From: Ramazzottius varieornatus
Taxonomy: Eukaryota; Tardigrada; Eutardigrada; Parachela; Ramazzottiidae
Length of the DNA: 64,000 nucleotides
NCBI GenBank assembly: GCA_001949185.1
Contig: BDGG01000004.1
Location: forward strand, 2,102,278 to 2,166,277
Reading direction: 5' to 3'
The translations under genes were made by a program, and so were the position numbers. The stretch's first letter is position 1, and every line of letters starts with the position of its first letter. Shown one piece after another: positions 58,346-64,000 of this stretch. Under the pieces are notes generated by a model. It was not told the DNA's origin, did no database searches, and saw nothing but the letters and a program-made list of their open reading frames with translations.

Positions 58346-61300
58346 TTATCTTTTGGCCTGAGGTTGCCTGATGTCGTCTTCGGTCCTCCACTTTTCGATT
58401 TCGTCCTGTCGGTTTTCTGGTTGAAGCTGATTACGGATTCCGCCAAGGACGTTGGAAGTTGCTTGACTGGCGAGGATGATAGGTTTGACTATGGCGGGTC
58501 CGATTTGTCGAAGAGCGCCACCCACCGCGCCGGTCATACCTTTCTGGTCGCGTTCGTCATTCACTGCCTCAATCATTTCTCTTGCCGTGTCCGAGAATCC
58601 CTAAAAGCAAATTATTACTGTCGTTGACTGTTGAATCATCCATGGATGCCGCCAGTCAAAAATTTCGTGCCATGATCCGTTAGTAGGGAGTACCCACTTG
58701 GGTATCGGACCCTCTGTTTCAGGGTCCAACCGGAAACCAAACACAGCATGGCTGTGCAACTATGGTGTGATATTAATAATTGTATTTTGAGTCAGCTTCA
58801 CTGCTGACTCAAAACGCAAATTGACCACTGACCCAAGGAGCATGACATATCGACCCGTGCAATGTTTTTCCGTTGATATATATCCTTTACCATGAACATC
58901 ACGTCGTAATCAGATTTATCGAACCGTCACAAGCTGAAGGCAAGTGAAACTGAAAGGATAGGTGTCAGATAACCTTGAGTCGATCCAACATATTACGAAA
59001 AACAGAGAAAGTAGGCTTGCTGTGACTGAAGACACATCGTGTCAGCAACATCCATGATCGGAGATTACTTGAAATGCCAGCTTGTCTGCGTCAGCAACCA
59101 TGGACTCGTGGACTGTGAACTCCACCCTGGCACATTAGTGGAACAATTTCAGGAGCTTCCTACACTTTTCGTCACGTCCTCGCAAAGATCTCCTACGTGA
59201 TTCCTGCCAAGATCATCACGGGTGCAGCGGATGGAGACGTGTTCAAGTCGACAGTCCGCTTGTACAGAAACGATCTAAAGAGCGTCGACCTCAACATCTT
59301 CAAGATAGATTACAACAACTGGGTCTGCCTGTCTGCCCAGACGCAGTCCGCAGTGATCCCTGCGGACGTTGTGAGCACGCTACGCATCATGATAGAGAAT
59401 GAGCTCGACCTGATATTTCCCAACATCTACCGACTCCTCCAGATCTACACTGTGGTTCCCGCAACGTCCTGTACGGCGGAAAGAACCTACCTTCGAACAA
59501 GAATGAAGAACGATAGACTGACCTTCCTTACGCTGATTATGGTGCACAAGGACTTCATCGTCGACCATCAAGATGTCGTCTCCAGATTTCTCGGAAAAAG
59601 GATGAAGCGCAGAATCTCAGCTACTTTATAACCATGTATGAACTGACGCGTTACATATGCATAAAAGATGGACTCACTCTTGATTCAGTTTCTGGATTAA
59701 AAGTTTAAACTTGCGCTATATTTTGTCAAGTCGTACGGTACACCCTCGTCAACGGTATACCACCGAGGTCAGTGCCAAAGATTAAGGTCAGTAACATTGT
59801 GTACCCACCCCCCATCATGGCACGAACCTCGTATGGCAGGCGGCATCCATGGAATCATCAAGCATTTAAAACGCAAACAGGGCTTACCTCACACAGAACC
59901 TGGTAAGCAGTGACCACGCCCTCACGAATATCACCGGGCTGAGGATGAGGAGCCACGACATGAACCGCCATTTTGCGCCTTCTTCGGAAGCTCGGGCCAG
60001 GTGAAATTACGTCATAGGCAGACTCGGCAGCCACCTTTTGAAGCAAATCAACTAATCAGAAAAAAAACAGCCTAAGAGCAAAATCACCGTCATATAAGTA
60101 CTGTAAATATTAGCTGCGTCCGCGCAGTACGTACACGTACGGGACGATGCACCCCCGTAGGGAGTCATGCAATCCGTGGAACCCGACCGGGGCTGTACTT
60201 CAATTGTACGATGACGTATTGCGCGGACGCAGCGAATATTTACAGTACCTGAACGGTTTGCACGATGCGGTTGGTCAGCTCGATGGTAGCTATAAGCGTC
60301 GAGGTGGTGAAAGCTGTGGCTCCGCGCTGCACACCTCGAACGATTCGACCATCTTTTCTGTACTGCTCGACAGGCAGCCAGAACAAGTCGCGGATACCTT
60401 GCACTACAACCGAAACGATATTAGTCGTACGACCAACCTTCACTCGAGCTATATTATACCGTCAGACTTACCTAGCTGGACTAGACAGTGCACAGGACCA
60501 ATTCCGCCAAGTAAGTTGGCCAGCTGCGTTTTCCGGATATCGTCCAGCCATTCACTCAACAGAAACAGAATCAGCCTATCGAAGCCTCTTATCCTAGACA
60601 AACATAAAGACTTTGACTAGGGCACGGTTCCACAAAAACTTCGCAGGGGAATCAAGACTCACCCTTGGCGACTGTAGACTCGTTTCAGCCGGAGCATCGA
60701 GCATTTCAGCTGTGCCAAGCCGACCAGTAGACCACCGAACGCACCAACACGTTCCATATCGACGTACTTTCCATGGTAGTCCAGCCGGATAGGAACTTCC
60801 GGTGAGAACTCGACAGACTTGAAAAAAATGGGAGCGTTGTTGGAGTCCGAGAAGGTGACGGAAGCTCTGTCCATTTCGGTTCCGTCGAGGTCCTCGGGTA
60901 CGGTTACAGGCGGTGGCATATCGTCGAAGCGGATCAGGGGATCCTGGGTGCCAGCAGAAGAGGAAGGCTCTTCTTCGCTGAGGGACTCTAGCCGAGTTCG
61001 TCGACTCACGGGCGGTTGTTCGGCCGAATTATTTCTTGACCGATTGGGAGAAGCTCCACCCGCTGCAGGTTGACCTAAAGAAGGACAGCGAGTTCAAACT
61101 TCTACTTCAACCAGAAAAGAAACCGACCAATACTGTCCAACACTTGGGTTGAGGAACCAGACTTACCAACACCCGTGCTGCCTCGTCTGGCACCGGTAGA
61201 GGTGCCCGAGACTTCCGCAAAGAAGTCGTTTAGGAAGAACAGTGATTCTTGGTCAACATTCAGTCGTAGCGGCTGTACGGAAATCTTAAGAGTACATTCC

Positions 61301-64000
61301 TGCATGGGTAGCTCCGGATCTGGTCGTTCGTGGAAGGCTTTGATGGCGAACTGTAGTAAAATCAACGTTCAAATAACTCGAACCGAAGACCAGATGGTAC
61401 GAGCTTACCATGCTGGCGTGGGTTTGTTTCGGAAGAGAATTAGAAACATGCTGGTACAAAAACTTGTTGATCTGCGATGCAGCAAGGCGATCTCTGATGT
61501 CGAAGTCCTGGATGAAGAGAACTTGCCGAGCCGCGTAGATACTTTTTCCGTCGAACGGATACTGCTCATGTTGGAACTTGACCTACAATAATAGCCTGAT
61601 AAACAGCCAACGGCCTTGGTCCAAACCGAAAGTGAGGGTGAGGTTCACGAACCTTGTTCAAATGAATCTCCATCAAAACCGAGTGATCACGACCAGGACC
61701 GCCCCCTCGAAGCCACGAGGGACTTTTGGTCTGCTGGTCAACATCCGCCTGCGGACCGAAGCTCTTTGAATCGTTCAGCTTAGCTGTAAAAGACAAAGAC
61801 TTCAACGTAAGGTACAAATGAATGCAGCCAGTTGTAGGAGGAAGAGCTCAAAACTACCTGGAGCGCTATTTAGGCGGTTCTGAGGTCCCAGTTTCTTAGG
61901 AGGTGCGGCCGTGGACTGATCGAAATCTCTGCCACCGTAGAGACACCACACCAGAGACATTTCTCTCAAAGCCAGCCGAATGACGGGTATAGGATAACTC
62001 TTCGGCGATTTGAGCTGATCAGTGATGGCCAGAGGGAGCTCGAAATGGTTCTCTATGATGCGGATAGGCTCTTGCGTCAGGAACTTCACACTGGGCTCTC
62101 CATTCTTCAGCTACAAGAAAAAACCTGTACGAAGAGAGACGCTGAGTCGTAGCTGTTTCTTGGTTGAGACGTACCGCGATACCAACGCCCAGGTCTTCTT
62201 CGATAATGCAGAAGCCATCATCGTCGACGTGCCGATCGTTGAAGAGGGCCGAAGCCGAACTGATGGTTGCCGCCATGGAGTTTCGAGCTCTACTAGACGA
62301 GCCGTCCGAAGGGACATACATGCTTCGTGACATGGTGTCTTTCGGGCTCCTCAAGGAATTCACGTCCGACATGGCTTCGATCATTTCATCGAGGACTGTT
62401 TCTTCATTGACCGACGGCGCTAAAAACAGAAGACATAATTTTATTTTCAACTTATCCCATTTTTCCAGCTTGTTTTCCATTAAGCGTTACTCACCCGGTA
62501 TTCCGCCGTTGTTAGACGAGCCTTGGGACCTGCCATTGGACTTGCTCGGCGGGTTCGTATCACCGTAGTCCACCAAATATTGAATCAACCCGGAGAGTTC
62601 TCGGCAAGAGTCTGCGCACGTCCTCAAGTAACAGCAGTTATTCGAAGCCCGAAAGTCGAACCGCGGGAACTTGGGATTAGACCCATCAGTCAGTTTCATC
62701 TGAAACTCGACAAACGGAATGTCCATCACGCAGACGTAATCTTTCCGTAAGCTGCGGCTTTCCCTTCTGGCAGATTTCGCAGGTCCGTGAAGACTTTCGT
62801 TCGATGTGTGGTCTGCTTTCTTTTTGCTCAGATGCAGCCTCAGGTCTTGACTGATCACTCGCATGAGGGACTGCGGACTGTCTGCCACGATGGTACTGGA
62901 GATGTTCAACTGCTCGACGGTCACCAAAGTGCTCAGTGCCAGGTAGAGAGGATCGTATGACAGGACGGAGTTGACCACGTTCAGGTGAAACTCGGTGATG
63001 ATTGTCGGACAGTTGTAACCGAGCACCGCAAAGTCCTTCAGGTTGACATAGTCGATCATCTGTGTCAGCCAGAAGTTATCCGGAGTCGACATTCGATGAT
63101 TCAGCCTCACTCTACCGAGCTCCAACGCCACCTGCAGCAAACACAGTGACATTCTTATCGCTTAGGACCTACCGTAAAATCGATCAATATCGACGTTGAT
63201 AATATTCCCAATTAACTACATAAGTGGGATGCAAACAAGCTTGACAAGACTGTTATCCCAAGTAACGCACGTTTGCAGTGTTTTTGCTTGAACGCCTGCG
63301 CCACTTGGAAAATCCATCTTGGCGAGTTTGTTGCGGAACTCTCGAATAAAATTCCAAACTATAATATTTCTAATCGAAATACGTAAGCAGATGATCGGAA
63401 GCGACGCTACCTTGATGTCCTTGACATTTCGGAAAGTGTCGACATGGATAGCAATGGCTACATTAAGCATCGGAACGTCCTTGTTATCCAGGTTAGATGC
63501 AATCAGGTCTTCGGCTGCCGGCTCGATGACAACCGGTAGTTCGTAGATAGGTCGTCGAAAAGCTTGCTGAGGTGACATCTTCGCGGCCTCTATCAGTTCA
63601 CCAAAGAACAGTTTAGCTCGATGGACAGAAATCGCAGAGTACCGTATCTCAGGCTGACCACGATACCCAGTCACGCTGAATATCTTTGCGTTGGCCACCT
63701 CGACCCACGCCATGTGGGGAAGTGAAGTGGGCTCCTCGTTCAGGTTTTCCACTACTGCACCTATGCTGGCTTTGGCCACTGACAACGTGAAGCAAGCTGT
63801 GTTGGGGAGCCTGGCATGGCCTCTGACTGACTGTGACATGCCAAAGAGGCTGTTGAAATGTTGGTTAGTGAGCTGGGGCTCTTCTTCGCCGTCGCTGTTG
63901 TCCGATGCCGACTCGTACTTGTCATGCGGAGAAGAAAACTCGCCGCACATTCCAAAGGTAGTGCAAGTGCCGTAGTGAGGGAGGCCTCGGCTGTCTAGCA
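58346..64000 (-). CDS. ATG2: Autophagy-related protein 2 (ATG2), C-terminal part; N-terminus off right edge
   Basis: ATG2 is a rod-shaped bridge-like lipid transfer protein that moves phospholipids from the ER to the growing autophagosome with WIPI and ATG9. Exons run leftward from beyond 64000 to the TAA at 58346-58348. Family landmarks in order: KDFAVLGYNCPTIITEFHL and FDFRASNNCCYLRTCADSCR (about 62500-63150); a LIR-like acidic DDDGFCIIEEDLG (about 62180); RIIENHFELPLAITDQL and LREMSLVWCLYGGRDF (about 61920-62080); GGPGRDHSVLMEIHLNKVR (about 61660); RDRLAASQINKFLYQH (about 61470); ECTLKISVQPLRLNVDQESL (about 61250); FSPEVPIRLDYHGKYVDME (about 60780); the CAD-tip-like segment LFWLPVEQYRKDGRIVRG (about 60350); and the C-terminal VGGALRQIGPAIVKPIILA followed by SNVLGGIRNQL. 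Two introns near the 3' end carry transposon remnants. Family assignment is firm; some exon edges are approximate. Confidence 0.95.
59050..59640 (+). pseudogene. hAT-type transposase C-terminal remnant inside an ATG2 intron, antisense to ATG2
   Basis: The open frame 59197-59631 encodes LDLIFPNIYRLLQIYTVVP, then TSCTAERTYLRTRM, KNDRLTFLTL and VHKDFIVDHQDVVSRFL. This is the hAT family dimerisation-domain signature in order (LFPNL..LL.IYL..P.TSCTAERSFS...R.KT.LRS.M...RL..L..L..H), as in zinc-finger MYM/TTF-type hAT transposases. Upstream sequence from about 59050 (HGLVDCELH) may belong to the same element in another frame. The RNase H-like catalytic core and zinc finger are absent, so it is a dead 3' fragment. 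It lies in the ATG2 intron of about 58602-59885, on the opposite strand. No terminal inverted repeat or 8-bp target duplication was found by eye. Confidence 0.8.
60098..60248. mobile_element. Short inverted-repeat element (MITE-like, 151 bp) at an ATG2 splice donor
   Basis: The two ends are inverted copies: GTACTGTAAATATTAGCTGC... on the left, and GTACTGTAAATATTCGCTGC... on the right when reverse-complemented. They match through GCGTCCGCGCA and TACGT for about 35 bp with two mismatches, and loosely further. If the element proper starts at CTGTAAATATT, it is flanked by TA on both sides, which would fit a Tc1/mariner-type TA duplication. On the ATG2 strand the exon ends ...ACCGTTCAG and the intron begins with GTACTG, which is the tip of the element. 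No coding capacity. Confidence 0.75.

Noticed and set aside
58684-59870. Terminal inverted repeats for the hAT remnant
   Set aside because: Short similarities such as GTACCCA near both ends and a GGACCCT...AGGGTCC hairpin at about 58707-58727 do not form consistent ends or an 8-bp target duplication.
1-64000. Prokaryotic systems, CRISPR arrays, tRNA or rRNA genes, viral insertions
   Set aside because: No spaced direct-repeat arrays, clover-leaf A/B box sequences, rRNA segments or viral polymerase or capsid motifs were recognised. All confident genes are ordinary intron-containing animal genes.

Overview
This window is animal nuclear DNA. Nearly every gene is split by spliceosomal introns, many only 45-80 bp long, with GT..AG boundaries. 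All recognisable products are eukaryotic and mostly metazoan: myosin VI, a sorbin/CAP-type SH3 adaptor, Tuba/DNMBP, MO25, AAGAB, TMEM268, and a bre-3/egh-type glycosyltransferase known from protostomes. Density is about one gene per 4-5 kb with moderate base composition. Together this suggests a compact protostome genome, perhaps an enoplean (Trichuris-like) nematode or a tardigrade. The species cannot be fixed from this sequence, and no spliced leader or other decisive marker was seen.

Layout, left to right. 1-2411 (-): 5' part of myosin VI, continuing off the left edge. 4094-5261 (-): classical SDR oxidoreductase. 7198-8931 (+): RNA polymerase III subunit RPC3/POLR3C. 9162-13752 (+): COPII coat SEC31. 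14886-17085 (+): TMEM268-like two-pass membrane protein with a TIR element in an intron. 18264-29671 (+): a 20-exon gene with a PDZ, a SoHo and three SH3 domains. 30344-31377 (-): small gene with a chromo-barrel-like segment. 32176-32557 (+): tiny CYSTM1-like gene. 32900-40504 (-): RNA polymerase II largest subunit RPB1, complete with a short CTD. 41913-43456 (+): MO25/CAB39. 43829-47883 (-): Tuba/DNMBP. 48303-49376 (+): AAGAB. 49549-51015 (-): BRE-3/Egghead mannosyltransferase. 52221-56037 (+): group VI calcium-independent phospholipase A2, interrupted by a run of N. 56437-57989 (+): eIF4E-family cap-binding protein with a long tail. 58346-64000 (-): C-terminal part of ATG2, running off the right edge.

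There is no operon and no single pathway. The genes are mainly housekeeping: transcription (RPB1, RPC3), translation (eIF4E), membrane traffic (SEC31, AAGAB, Tuba, myosin VI), autophagy and lipid metabolism (ATG2, iPLA2, Egghead), and cytoskeleton and adhesion (the PDZ/SoHo/SH3 protein). Neighbours are often convergent with only 170-370 bp between stop codons. Tuba and AAGAB are divergent across about 420 bp and may share a promoter region.

No tRNA, rRNA, CRISPR array or prokaryote-type system was recognised. The most notable sequence-level points are a 551-bp inverted-repeat element with a 6-bp target duplication in a TMEM268 intron; a 151-bp inverted-repeat element whose tip coincides with an ATG2 splice donor; an antisense hAT transposase remnant in another ATG2 intron; microexons of 24, 18 and 36 nt; the PDZ-SoHo-3xSH3 architecture; the short, irregular RPB1 CTD; and the long-tailed eIF4E. 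Exon boundaries were placed by eye from homology, phase and splice consensus. Those of TMEM268, the PDZ/SoHo/SH3 gene, MO25, AAGAB, egh, eIF4E, POLR3C and CYSTM1 each add up to an intact reading frame.
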